Assembly: GCF_022478115.1 (NCBI RefSeq)
Contig: NZ_JAKGSC010000008.1
Coordinates: forward strand, 1-64,000
Reading direction: 5' to 3'
Source: Tenacibaculum aquimarinum
Lineage (GTDB): Bacteria; Bacteroidota; Bacteroidia; Flavobacteriales; Flavobacteriaceae
Length of the DNA: 64,000 nucleotides
Shown: positions 35,604 through 44,717 of the stretch, piece by piece
Position numbering within the stretch: the stretch's first letter is position 1
How the letters are laid out: the number at the start of each line of letters is the position of its first letter
Notes under the pieces: generated by a model
What the model saw: only the letters and a program-made list of their open reading frames with translations
Database searches by the model: none
What the model was told of the DNA's origin: nothing
Made by a program: the position numbers and the translations under genes

Positions 35604-36515
35604 ATGAATAATGTAATTATTAATCCGAAAGGATATGAAGAAGATTATTTAAAATACTTAAACCAGTGTTTTAATAATTGGGGAGACATAAAGGACTATC
35701 AATGGGTGTTTAATAGAACAATAGGAGATAAAAAATCTGATATTATAATTATTAAAGATGAAGAAGGAGAAGTAATTGCAGGTTCTGGTGTAACATATAG
35801 GCAAATTAAAAATGAAAATGGAGATGTTTTCTATATAGGTACAATGACTGGTTCATGGACTTTACCTAAAGCCAGAGGTAAAGGGTGCTTTACACAAATA
35901 ATTAATTTGTCAAAAGATTTGTGTAAAAAAAATAATGTTCCATTTCTTACAGCTTATGTAATGGAAACTAACCCTAGTTATAGAAGATTAAAAAGTGAAG
36001 GATCTGCTTTAATAAATTCATTTACACTCTTTTCTCCAGAAGTTTCTTATACTACTACACAAGTTAAAACAGAATTAGTTGTTAATGTGAATAAAGAAGT
36101 ATTGGAAGAAATTTTCATATTAAAACAAAAAACAGCTAATAAAAGTCATTATAATTATAGTTTTGAAGAATTTTATAATCAGTATTATATAAAGAATAAG
36201 ACTGTAGAGGTGTTAAAATTAAATAATAACTTTGCAATTATTGAAGAAGCTTATAATGTTATAAAAGTTAACTACTTAACATCTTGTGCTGAAGATGTTG
36301 GTTATAATGATAATATTAAGTCTTTAACAAATTGGACTCTAAAAGAAAGAGGTAAAAAACTAATGATGTTTACTACCGAAGAGTTAACAAAAGAAAAATT
36401 ATTGGAATTAAACTTTGAGTTTTTACCCGGCTATTTTACCGTTTTAAATTCTAATGAACTTAAAGTAGCTCCTGTCTTTAATAAATTATCCATAGAAATG
36501 GGTGATAAAATGTAA
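35604..36515 (+). CDS. GNAT-family N-acyltransferase
   Basis: 303 residues. The acetyl-CoA site is seen as WTLPKARGKGCFTQII (R-x-K-G-x-F, about residues 87-102), followed by TAYVMETNPSYRRLKSEG. The C-terminal third is not assignable. Placed between a deacetylase and pglC, it may acylate an amino sugar of the repeat unit. Distinct from the hexapeptide-type PglD downstream. Confidence 0.75.
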   Translation: MNNVIINPKGYEEDYLKYLNQCFNNWGDIKDYQWVFNRTIGDKKSDIIIIKDEEGEVIAGSGVTYRQIKNENGDVFYIGTMTGSWTLPKARGKGCFTQIINLSKDLCKKNNVPFLTAYVMETNPSYRRLKSEGSALINSFTLFSPEVSYTTTQVKTELVVNVNKEVLEEIFILKQKTANKSHYNYSFEEFYNQYYIKNKTVEVLKLNNNFAIIEEAYNVIKVNYLTSCAEDVGYNDNIKSLTNWTLKERGKKLMMFTTEELTKEKLLELNFEFLPGYFTVLNSNELKVAPVFNKLSIEMGDKM

Positions 36516-36531
36516 CTAAAAAGCGTATTAG

Positions 36532-37137
36532 ATGTACTTAAAAATAATCAAACCAATATTTGATTTCTTATTTTCTTTTTTTGTGTTATTATTAATTTCA
36601 CCAATATTAATAATAGTTACACTTTTATTGTTTTTTGCGAATAGTGGTAAGCCATTTTTTTTCCAAACAAGACCTGGTAAAAATGAAAAACTGTTTAAGA
36701 TTATTAAGTTTAAAACAATGAACGATAAAATGGATATAGAAGGAAAACTTTTACCAGATGATAAGAGATTAACTAAAGTTGGCCAGTTTGTAAGAAAAAC
36801 TTCTATAGATGAGTTGCCTCAATTTATTAATATATTAAAAGGAGATATGAGTGTTGTGGGACCAAGACCTTTATTACCAGAATATCTTAATTTATATAAT
36901 GAAAATCAAAAAAGAAGACATAATGTAAGACCTGGTGTAACTGGTTTAACTCAAGTTAGTGGTAGAAATGCTAATACCTGGGAAGAAAAATTTAATTACG
37001 ACATAAAATATGTAGATAATATAAGTTTCATTAATGATTTAAAAATTATTTTGAAAACCTTTAAAAAAGTAATTATATCTGAAGGTATTTCAGCTGAAGG
37101 AAGTCAAACATCTGAAAAGTTTAAAGGAACTGCTTAA
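36532..37137 (+). CDS. pglC: PglC-type initiating phosphoglycosyltransferase
   Basis: 201 residues, the size of small monotopic transferases such as Campylobacter PglC. A single N-terminal re-entrant hydrophobic helix (residues 9-36, with SP in the middle) is followed by KIIKFKTMNDKMD and the catalytic dyad Asp93-Glu94 in TSIDELPQF. The VVGPRPLLPEYL and RPGVTGLTQVSGRN segments bind substrate. It transfers a sugar-phosphate from a UDP-sugar to undecaprenyl phosphate, starting the repeat unit. PglD and PglE homologues follow directly, so UDP-diNAc-bacillosamine is the likely donor. Confidence 0.9.
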   Translation: MYLKIIKPIFDFLFSFFVLLLISPILIIVTLLLFFANSGKPFFFQTRPGKNEKLFKIIKFKTMNDKMDIEGKLLPDDKRLTKVGQFVRKTSIDELPQFINILKGDMSVVGPRPLLPEYLNLYNENQKRRHNVRPGVTGLTQVSGRNANTWEEKFNYDIKYVDNISFINDLKIILKTFKKVIISEGISAEGSQTSEKFKGTA

Positions 37138-37151
37138 AATTTTATTTTATT

Positions 37152-37763
37152 ATGATGTATTTATTTGGAGCAAGTGGTCATGGAAAGGTTGTTAAAGAGG
37201 TTTTAGACAGTAAAAATGTGAAAGTTGATGCATTTATTGATGATAAACCATTAAAAAAGGAGCAATTAGGCGTAAGTGTTGTTTCATCTTCCCAAATTGG
37301 TAGTATAATAAATGATCAAGTAATAATATCAATAGGAAATAATTTAATTAGAAAGGATTTAAGTAAAAAAATAACTGCTAATTTTTCTATTGCTAAGCAT
37401 AAAGAAGCAACAGTTTCTAAAACTGTAGAAATAAAGGGAGGAACAGTTATTATGGCTGGAGCTGTAATCAATGCAGAAACTAAAATTGGTAAGCATTGTA
37501 TTATTAATTCTAATGCAGTTGTAGAACATGATTGTATTTTAGGAGATTATGTTCATATTTCTCCAAATGCTACTATAACTGGAAATACAATTATAGGAGA
37601 AGGAACTCATGTTGGAACTGGAGCAACTGTTATACCGAATATTGTAATTGGAAAATGGGTTACAATTGGTGCAGGAGCTGTAATTATAAAAGATATTCCA
37701 GATTATGCAGTAGTTGTTGGTAACCCAGGTAAAATAATAAAATATAAAAAAGAAAATGAATAA
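37152..37763 (+). CDS. pglD: PglD-like UDP-amino-sugar N-acetyltransferase
   Basis: 203 residues. N-terminal nucleotide-sugar-binding domain (YLFGASGHGKVVKEVLD) and a C-terminal left-handed beta-helix. The likely catalytic base is His126 in NAVVEHDCILGDYVH, equivalent to His125 of Campylobacter PglD from memory. It acetylates the C4 amine made by the next gene product. Two start codons are adjacent (37152 and 37155). It overlaps pglE by eight bases. Confidence 0.88.
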   Translation: MMYLFGASGHGKVVKEVLDSKNVKVDAFIDDKPLKKEQLGVSVVSSSQIGSIINDQVIISIGNNLIRKDLSKKITANFSIAKHKEATVSKTVEIKGGTVIMAGAVINAETKIGKHCIINSNAVVEHDCILGDYVHISPNATITGNTIIGEGTHVGTGATVIPNIVIGKWVTIGAGAVIIKDIPDYAVVVGNPGKIIKYKKENE

Positions 37764-38889
37764 TAAAATTTGGCTTTCTTCGCCACATATGGGCGGAACC
37801 GAACAAAAATATGTGCAAGAAGCATTTGATACTAATTGGGTGGCACCATTAGGTCCAAATGTAAATGGGTTTGAATTAGATTTAGAAAATTATGTAAAGG
37901 AAAACTCTAAAGTAGCTTGCTTAGCTTCTGGTACATCAGCATTACATTTAGCTTTAATTTTGGCAAATGTGCAATTAAATGACGAGGTAATCTGTCAAAG
38001 TATGACATTTTCTGCTTCAGCAAATCCTATAACATATCAAGGAGCTAAACCTGTATTTGTAGATAGTGAGAGAGAAACTTGGAATATGTGTCCTATATAT
38101 TTAGAAAATGCTATTAAAGCAGGGATTTCTAAAAATAAAAAACCAAAAGCAATTATTATTGTTCATTTATATGGAATGCCAGCTAAAATGGATGAAATTT
38201 CAACAATAGCTAAAAAATATGAGATTGCTTTAATTGAAGATGCAGCAGAAGCCTTAGGTTCTACTTATAAAGGGCAAAAATGTGGGACTTTTGGAGATTT
38301 TGGAATCTTATCTTTCAATGGAAATAAAATTATTACTACTTCTGGTGGTGGTGCTTTAGTGTGTAAAACTGAAGAATCTAAACAAAAGGCAATTTTTTTA
38401 GCAACTCAAGCAAGAGATAATGCTCCTCATTATCAACATTCAGAAATTGGTTATAATTACAGAATGAGTAATATTGTTGCTGGTATTGGTAGAGGTCAAA
38501 TGGAAGTTCTGGATAAACATATTGGTCTTCGTAGAAGTATGAATCATTTTTATAGAGATTTATTTAAAGATGTTAATGGGGTTGATGTGTTTGTTGAACC
38601 AACTCAAGATTATTTTTCAAACCATTGGTTAAGTTGTATAACTATTGATAAGCAAAAAACTGGATTTACTAGGGAAAAACTTAGACTAAAGTTATTAGAA
38701 GATAATATTGAATCTAGACCATTATGGAAGCCAATGCATTTACAACCAGTTTTTAAGGAATGCGAATATTTTGGTAGTAAAGTTTCAGAAACTCTTTTTG
38801 AAAATGGTTTATGCTTACCATCTGGTTCAAACTTAACAATTGAAGATAGAAAAAGAATTACAAAATCAATTAAACAATTTATTGAGTAA
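37756..38889 (+). CDS. pglE: PglE-like sugar aminotransferase (DegT/DnrJ/EryC1 family)
   Basis: 377 residues. PLP-dependent transfer of an amino group to a 4-keto-6-deoxy nucleotide sugar. CLASGTSALHLALILANV contacts PLP phosphate, IEDAAEALGSTYKG holds the ring-binding Asp, and the Schiff-base lysine is in SFNGNKIITTSGGGALV near residue 190. YNYRMSNIVAGIGRGQ is also standard. With PglD and PglC it forms a bacillosamine module; the required 4,6-dehydratase is found at 56296-58194. It could also serve the 3-keto sugar made by the WbpB-like enzyme. Confidence 0.9.
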   Translation: MNNKIWLSSPHMGGTEQKYVQEAFDTNWVAPLGPNVNGFELDLENYVKENSKVACLASGTSALHLALILANVQLNDEVICQSMTFSASANPITYQGAKPVFVDSERETWNMCPIYLENAIKAGISKNKKPKAIIIVHLYGMPAKMDEISTIAKKYEIALIEDAAEALGSTYKGQKCGTFGDFGILSFNGNKIITTSGGGALVCKTEESKQKAIFLATQARDNAPHYQHSEIGYNYRMSNIVAGIGRGQMEVLDKHIGLRRSMNHFYRDLFKDVNGVDVFVEPTQDYFSNHWLSCITIDKQKTGFTREKLRLKLLEDNIESRPLWKPMHLQPVFKECEYFGSKVSETLFENGLCLPSGSNLTIEDRKRITKSIKQFIE

Positions 38890-38895
38890 AAATAG

Positions 38896-40131
38896 TTGAA
38901 ACCTTTTAAATATTTTAATATAATTGAAAATAGTACTTCGTTATTTTTGGTTAAAATATTAGACTTGATATTAACTATTTGGTTAATACCATATTTAATA
39001 TTTAAAGTTGGATTGGAAAATTATGGGCTGTATGCTTTTTCTTTATCTATAGTTTTAATATTGATAAATATTTTAAATTATGGGTTTGATTATACTGCTG
39101 TTAGAGAAATTTCAAATGGAAATAAAACCATAGAGATAATTAATAAGGTTTTTAATGAGACACTAAGTGTTAAACTATTTTTGTTTAGTGTTCTACTAAT
39201 TATTTCTGTAGTTTGTATTTTTATTATTCCTAGTTTGTACAATAATAAACTTTTATACGGCTACACATTATTTATACTTTTATCTCATGTTTTTTCTTTA
39301 AGATGGTTTTTTTTAAGCATTGAAAAAATGAAGTTTTTATTTATAATAAGAGCAAATAAAACTTTCATTTATGTAGCATTAATTTACTTTTTTATTAATA
39401 ACAAAGTTGACTATGTGTTAATTCCTTTATTAGAAGGTTTAGCAATGTTAATAATATTTATAATTACTTTTTTCTTAGTAATAAATGAATATAAGTTAAG
39501 TGTGAAAATTTTACCCTTAAAGATTATAAAAAAATATTTAGTTGAAAACTTTAATTCATTTATAAATTTAGTTATTCCAACAATGTTTAATAATACAGTG
39601 GTTTTTTTAACGGGTGTTCTAGGAGTCCCAACACAAGTTAGTGTTGTTAGTATTGGTGTTAAACTTGTTAGTGCTTTTAGTACTGTAAATTCTATTTTAA
39701 CTAAAGTGTTTTTTCCTATAAGTAATAGAACCCAAAAAACTAATTTATCTTTTGTATTCTTAATTGGTTTTGGGTTTTTTCTAAGCACTTTAATGTATAC
39801 TAGTTCTGAGTTTATAATAGAACTTTGGCTAAAAAATAAAAGTGAAAATTATATATTAGATATAATTAAAATTAGTGAGATTTTAAGTTTAATTCCGCTT
39901 TTAATATCTATTGTTTCTAGTTTTGGAGTAAATGGGCTATTAGTATTATTTAAAGATAAAGTTTTTAGAATAATAACCAAAATATCTTTTTTTGTTTTAA
40001 TTATTTTAACTTTTATTTTGATTCCAAAACATGGGGTAATTGGAGCTGCAATATCATTATTGTTAAGTAGATTTATTCACGCTTTATTATCTTATATTTA
40101 TTATAATAAATCAATTATAAATGAAGCATAA
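38896..40131 (+). CDS. Wzx-like oligosaccharide flippase 2
   Basis: 411 residues with about twelve membrane segments, of the polysaccharide-biosynthesis/MATE-like flippase group (IIENSTSLFLVKILDLILTI, then LIPYLIFKVGLENYGLYAFS). The start is TTG at 38896, six bases after the pglE stop; no nearer ATG gives a full N-terminus. It has little visible similarity to flippase 1. Overlaps the next gene by 11 bases. Confidence 0.83.
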   Translation: MKPFKYFNIIENSTSLFLVKILDLILTIWLIPYLIFKVGLENYGLYAFSLSIVLILINILNYGFDYTAVREISNGNKTIEIINKVFNETLSVKLFLFSVLLIISVVCIFIIPSLYNNKLLYGYTLFILLSHVFSLRWFFLSIEKMKFLFIIRANKTFIYVALIYFFINNKVDYVLIPLLEGLAMLIIFIITFFLVINEYKLSVKILPLKIIKKYLVENFNSFINLVIPTMFNNTVVFLTGVLGVPTQVSVVSIGVKLVSAFSTVNSILTKVFFPISNRTQKTNLSFVFLIGFGFFLSTLMYTSSEFIIELWLKNKSENYILDIIKISEILSLIPLLISIVSSFGVNGLLVLFKDKVFRIITKISFFVLIILTFILIPKHGVIGAAISLLLSRFIHALLSYIYYNKSIINEA

Positions 40132-41410
40132 TTTTATTAGGTTAATTTATAGTCTATTAATAATTATAACATTATTATTTAGTACTCTTAATTTTGGAAT
40201 AAGAGAAAATGGTTACGTGACCATTATTTTTTTTGGAATAGGTTTGTTAAGCTTATCAGCAGCTTTTTTTTCTTCAAATAAAAGATATTCATTAAATAAA
40301 GTTTTTTGGATATTTAATTATATCTTTTTCTTTTTAGCACCAGTCTATCAGTTTAAAAATAATATAGTTTTTCATTTCAAAGGATTTATAGAAGATGAAA
40401 CTTATATTGTAGGAGGAATACTTATCCTAATAGCTTTAATTCTGTATTTTTTTTCATATAATTTATTTTTCAATAAAATTAAAAATAATGAAAGTTTTGA
40501 ACTTGAAAAATATTACAAATTTACCCCGTTAATTATTGCTTCTTTTTTTTCTAGCTTAATCTTTTTATATTTAATTAAATTCGATTTATCTGTATTGGTT
40601 TATAGGCAGTTAGGTGTGGATTTTAAGCCTAAGGTTTTATATGGTAATTTAGGATATGCAGTTATTTCCATTATAAGATATGTGCCGTTTTTTAGTTTGT
40701 TATTATATATATTATCGGATAAAATTAAAAAGCAACAATTTTTAATTCTGTTATTCCTAACTTTATTTCTCACATTTCCAACGTCACTTTCTAGAGGGAT
40801 AGTCGCTGGTATGTATTTACCGCTATTACTGTTTTTATTTCCTGTCTTTAAAAATAAAATAAATTTTATTTTGTTGTTTTTAGTTTCAGTATTGTTGTTT
40901 TTTCCTTTGGCAAATAGTTTTAGGAATATTAAAAATCAAGGATTTAGTTTTAATTATGAACTCTTTTCTTCTCAACAGTTTGATGCTTTTCAAAATTTTA
41001 TTTTATTAGTTAAAGAGAACATAATTACAAATGGTTCTCAATTAGTAGATTCTTTTTTGTTTTTTAACGGAAAAGGAGTTTGTTCTGGTCAGATTTTAGG
41101 AGAAAGAATAGGATATAACTTTTACAACGTTGCAATGCCTTACATTGGTGAAGGCTTTATAAATTTCGGGTATTTTGGTATTGTTTTTTTTATAATATTT
41201 TTAGCGTTGTTTAATGCTTTTCTTGATAAAAAACAGCATTATTTGAACTTATCATTCAAGTCAATTTATTTAGTTCTAATAGGTTTTCAGTTTTATATAT
41301 TGAGAGGCGATTTATCTAGTTCTATAAAAAAAATGACAGGTTTTATTTTTGCTCTCTTAATTGTAGTTTTTACTTCATATATTTTTAAAAAGTTAAATAA
41401 AAAAGCCTGA
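40121..41410 (+). CDS. Wzy-like repeat-unit polymerase 2
   Basis: 429 residues with about a dozen hydrophobic helices, resembling the oligosaccharide repeat-unit polymerase family (OTCace_4-like): the loop FSSQQFDAFQNF and YIGEGFINFGYFGIVFFIIF near the C-terminus fit. Family assignment is by topology and these loose motifs, not by a firm signature. It is the last gene of the locus; its stop codon lies in the hairpin at 41402-41430. Confidence 0.72.
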   Translation: MKHNFIRLIYSLLIIITLLFSTLNFGIRENGYVTIIFFGIGLLSLSAAFFSSNKRYSLNKVFWIFNYIFFFLAPVYQFKNNIVFHFKGFIEDETYIVGGILILIALILYFFSYNLFFNKIKNNESFELEKYYKFTPLIIASFFSSLIFLYLIKFDLSVLVYRQLGVDFKPKVLYGNLGYAVISIIRYVPFFSLLLYILSDKIKKQQFLILLFLTLFLTFPTSLSRGIVAGMYLPLLLFLFPVFKNKINFILLFLVSVLLFFPLANSFRNIKNQGFSFNYELFSSQQFDAFQNFILLVKENIITNGSQLVDSFLFFNGKGVCSGQILGERIGYNFYNVAMPYIGEGFINFGYFGIVFFIIFLALFNAFLDKKQHYLNLSFKSIYLVLIGFQFYILRGDLSSSIKKMTGFIFALLIVVFTSYIFKKLNKKA

Positions 41411-41430
41411 TTAAATAATAATCAGGCTTT
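41402..41430. terminator. Terminator between the polysaccharide locus and the PBP1-LysM gene
   Basis: A perfect 12-bp stem (41402-41413, AAAGCCTGATTA, with 41419-41430) and a 5-base loop. On the minus strand it is followed by a U-rich tract, so it ends the PBP1-LysM transcript well; on the plus strand the tail is A-rich and termination is less certain. Confidence 0.75.
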
Positions 41431-41450
41431 AAAACAGTTTTAAAAAAGAA

Positions 41451-43076
41451 TTACTTCAATCTTGTCAAACTTAAGTCATTGTTATATTTCAAGATAAATA
41501 AACCTTCATTATTTGTAACACCAAATAAGCGTTTTTTATAATCAAACTTACTGACTAGTCTATAAGAGGTACCTTGGTTTAGTGTTTCTTTTAAATCATT
41601 ATCAGAACTAGCTAAACGGGCTAAAACATCATAAGTAATGTCAAACCCTTTCGTTGCGTAATTAGACGGTAGAGAGTTATTTAGTTTTCGGTATTTAGAG
41701 TTAAAAATTTTAGTTGCAAAGTTACTTTCGTCTATAAACTCATTAGTTACGTAACTAAAATTAATTTTCGCTAATTTAAAGTTATCAATCCTGTTAAATG
41801 CTTTGTTCTTTTCAATAGCAAAAACCTGAGTTGTAACTTCTTCTGGTAAAGAAATCATACTATTCAATGCGTCTGCAACAGCAACATCATTATCAGAAAT
41901 TACTATAACCCAAGTATGCGTTTTTGGCTTCATTAAATCTGTAAACTTTTCTTTTTTAATGTAACCATCTTTGGGTTTTAAAATAGAGATTGCTTTAATT
42001 GAATCGTTCTTTTTTAGTTTAGTTACTATTTTAAGAATATTAGAGTTTGAGGTAGCTTTACCGTCTCCAACAACAATAATATTTTCATTAGTATAACTTT
42101 CAGATAAGTAGGTTGTTAATGTTTCTAAATAAATACTTTTGTCTGGAGCGGTTTTTATCAATTTTGAAGACGAAAATGTTTTTTGGTCTTTAGAAAAATG
42201 TGGGAATACAACGGGTGAATTAACTTTACTAGCTAATTTTTTAGCTTCATCTGAATAAAATGGGCCAATTATTACATCTGCATTTTTTAATTGATTATTT
42301 GAAGCTATTGAGTTAATTTTAGAATTCCTGTTTTCCGTATCAAATACTTGAACATTAACCTTTACACCTTGTTTTTTAATCGAATCAATAGCAATTTCTG
42401 CTCCCATGTAAAAATCTGTAACAATATTTGCTAAAGTGTTTTTACTAAATATATCTTTGGAGTTAGTGTCTTTATATTCATTAGCCTTAAAAGGTAATAA
42501 AAGTGCTATGTTAACTTCTGTATTAGAATTTATATTATCTTCAAAAACATCATTAGCTAGAGCATCTTCTTCAGTTAAAATTGGTTTAATTTTTATAATC
42601 TGATTAATTTTTAAACCTTCTTTTTCTACTGAAGGGTTTAGCGTAAATAATTCTTCTTTAGATATATTATAAAAACGCGTTAAACCGTAAACAGTTTCTT
42701 TAGCTTTTACTTTATGAATAACAAAGCTTTTTTTCAGTTCTTCTAATTCTGGATCTATAGTGTTAGTATCTTCAGAAGTAACATCAATTGGAGTTTTTAT
42801 TTCATCAATCTTTGTTTCTTCAACCTTAATATTTTCTGCTATCTGGGTGTTATTATTCTTTGAATTTGGAATAATAATTACAGTATTTGCATCTGGTTTT
42901 CTACCAACGTCAGGATTTAAGCGTAATAAATCTTTAGTTTTAAGATTGTAGTTTTTGGCAATACTACGCATAGTTTCACCATCTTTTACTTTGTATTCGA
43001 TGTACTTTTTTTGCTGACCACATGATACAGCAAAGGTCATAATACATAGTAAAATCAAAAATTTTAATCTTTTCAT
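41451..43076 (-). CDS. PBP1-LysM lipoprotein
   Basis: 541 residues. Lipoprotein signal with lipobox FAVSC (Cys19). Two LysM units follow, near residues 28-70 (YKVKDGETMRSIAKNYNL) and 117-161 (HKVKAKETVYGLTRFYNI), then a periplasmic-binding-protein type 1 domain of the receptor-ligand/LivK kind from about residue 190 (VNIALLLPFKANEYKDTN). It should be membrane-anchored and bind peptidoglycan, but no ligand is known. The pairing with guaA next door recurs in flavobacteria from memory. No ABC permease genes are near, arguing against a transport role. Confidence 0.83.
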   Translation of the reverse strand: MKRLKFLILLCIMTFAVSCGQQKKYIEYKVKDGETMRSIAKNYNLKTKDLLRLNPDVGRKPDANTVIIIPNSKNNNTQIAENIKVEETKIDEIKTPIDVTSEDTNTIDPELEELKKSFVIHKVKAKETVYGLTRFYNISKEELFTLNPSVEKEGLKINQIIKIKPILTEEDALANDVFEDNINSNTEVNIALLLPFKANEYKDTNSKDIFSKNTLANIVTDFYMGAEIAIDSIKKQGVKVNVQVFDTENRNSKINSIASNNQLKNADVIIGPFYSDEAKKLASKVNSPVVFPHFSKDQKTFSSSKLIKTAPDKSIYLETLTTYLSESYTNENIIVVGDGKATSNSNILKIVTKLKKNDSIKAISILKPKDGYIKKEKFTDLMKPKTHTWVIVISDNDVAVADALNSMISLPEEVTTQVFAIEKNKAFNRIDNFKLAKINFSYVTNEFIDESNFATKIFNSKYRKLNNSLPSNYATKGFDITYDVLARLASSDNDLKETLNQGTSYRLVSKFDYKKRLFGVTNNEGLFILKYNNDLSLTRLK

Positions 43077-43119
43077 CTTTAAATTTATTTTATATTTTTT
43101 TCAAAAAGAAATAATAGTT

Positions 43120-44655
43120 TTATTCCCATTCTATAGTTGCAGGTGGTTTAGAACTTATGTCATAAACTACTCTGTTAACACCTTTTACTTTATTAATTAT
43201 ATTATTAGATGTTTTTTGTAAAAACTCATACGGTAAATTTACCCAGTCTGCCGTCATACCATCAGTACTTTCAACAGCTCTAAGAGCAACTACTTTTTCA
43301 TAAGTACGTTCGTCTCCCATAACACCTACAGAATTTACAGGTAATAAAATTGCTCCTGCTTGCCAAACCTTGTTGTACAAACCACTTTCTTTTAACCCGT
43401 TTATAAAAATAGCATCTACTTCTTGCAAAATACGAACTTTTTCTGACGTTATATCTCCTAAAATTCTAATTGCTAAACCTGGTCCTGGAAATGGGTGGCG
43501 ACCTAATAATTCTGCGTCAATTCCCATAGATTTTCCTACACGACGAACTTCATCTTTAAAAATCATTCTTAATGGTTCAACAATTTTCAATTTCATGAAA
43601 TCGGGTAAACCACCAACATTATGATGACTTTTAATAGTTGCTGAAGGACCTCCATTTACAGAAACCGATTCAATAACATCAGGATAAATTGTTCCTTGTG
43701 CTAACCATTTTGCGTCTTCAATTTGATTTGCTTCATCATCAAAAACATCAATAAATACTTTACCAATTGCTTTTCTTTTTGCTTCTGGATCACTTAATCC
43801 TGCAAGTTCATTCAAAAAACGTGCCGAAGCATCTACACCTTTTACGTTTAAGCCCATACCTTCGTATTGCTTTAATACGTCTGTATATTCGTTTTTACGT
43901 AACAAACCGTTGTTTACAAAAATACAATGTAAATTACTTCCAATTGCTTTGTGTAAAAGTACTGCAGCTACTGTAGAATCTACTCCTCCAGATAAACCTA
44001 AAACCACTTTATCGTTACCAACCTTAGCTTTTAAACCCGCAACTGTTTCATCTACAAAAGAATCTGGTGTCCAAGTTTGTGCTACTCCTGCTATAGTAAC
44101 TAAAAAATTTTGTAATAATTGTTTACCGTCGGTAGAATGATACACTTCTGGATGAAATTGAATTGCATATGTCTTTTCTCCGTCAATTTTATAAGCAGCA
44201 TTTTCTACATCGTTTGTGCTTGCTAAAAGTTTTCCGTTTGTAGGTAATTCTTTTATGGTGTCTGAATGACTCATCCAAACTTGACTTCCCTTAGAAATGT
44301 TTGCTAAAAACTCTTCTCCTTCTTTAACGTAAGATAAATTTGCTCTTCCGTATTCTCTTGTGTTAGAAGGAGCAACCAATCCACCAGAAAAATGTGCTAA
44401 ATATTGAGCGCCATAACAAACAGCTAACAATGGTTTTTTGCCTCTGATTTCTGATAAATCTGGATGTGGAGCTTCTTCAGAACGAACTGAAGATGGGCTT
44501 CCTGATAGAATTACAGCTTTAAAATCGTTTAAGTTTTGTGGTATTTTATTGTAAGGGTGAATTTCACAATAGATGTTTAATTCTCTTACGCGGCGTGCAA
44601 TTAGTTGTGTGTATTGCGAGCCAAAATCTAATATAAGTACGTTGTGTTGTTGCAT
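43120..44655 (-). CDS. guaA: GMP synthase (glutamine-hydrolysing)
   Basis: 511 residues from the ATG at 44655; a TTG two codons upstream is less likely. It aminates XMP to GMP. The glutaminase domain has [15 protein letters not shown], nucleophile Cys in [14 protein letters not shown] and the IQFHPEVYH His/Glu pair. The ATP-pyrophosphatase domain has [16 protein letters not shown], and the C-terminal dimerisation domain ends in the conserved PPATIEWE. Gene is on the minus strand between the PBP1-LysM gene and a KAS III-like gene. Confidence 0.97.
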   Translation of the reverse strand: MQQHNVLILDFGSQYTQLIARRVRELNIYCEIHPYNKIPQNLNDFKAVILSGSPSSVRSEEAPHPDLSEIRGKKPLLAVCYGAQYLAHFSGGLVAPSNTREYGRANLSYVKEGEEFLANISKGSQVWMSHSDTIKELPTNGKLLASTNDVENAAYKIDGEKTYAIQFHPEVYHSTDGKQLLQNFLVTIAGVAQTWTPDSFVDETVAGLKAKVGNDKVVLGLSGGVDSTVAAVLLHKAIGSNLHCIFVNNGLLRKNEYTDVLKQYEGMGLNVKGVDASARFLNELAGLSDPEAKRKAIGKVFIDVFDDEANQIEDAKWLAQGTIYPDVIESVSVNGGPSATIKSHHNVGGLPDFMKLKIVEPLRMIFKDEVRRVGKSMGIDAELLGRHPFPGPGLAIRILGDITSEKVRILQEVDAIFINGLKESGLYNKVWQAGAILLPVNSVGVMGDERTYEKVVALRAVESTDGMTADWVNLPYEFLQKTSNNIINKVKGVNRVVYDISSKPPATIEWE

Positions 44656-44717
44656 GCGCAAAAATAATACTTAGATATTAGATTTACGATATATGATTAA
44701 CGATTTTTTAAAGTTTT

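Noticed and set aside
9714..41410. Integrative island with duplicated tRNA end
   Set aside because: No integrase gene and no repeat of the tRNA 3' end was noticed near the right border; kept only as a low-interest question.
43910..44140. Open frame on the plus strand inside guaA
   Set aside because: Antisense to the well-conserved guaA coding sequence, with no independent support.
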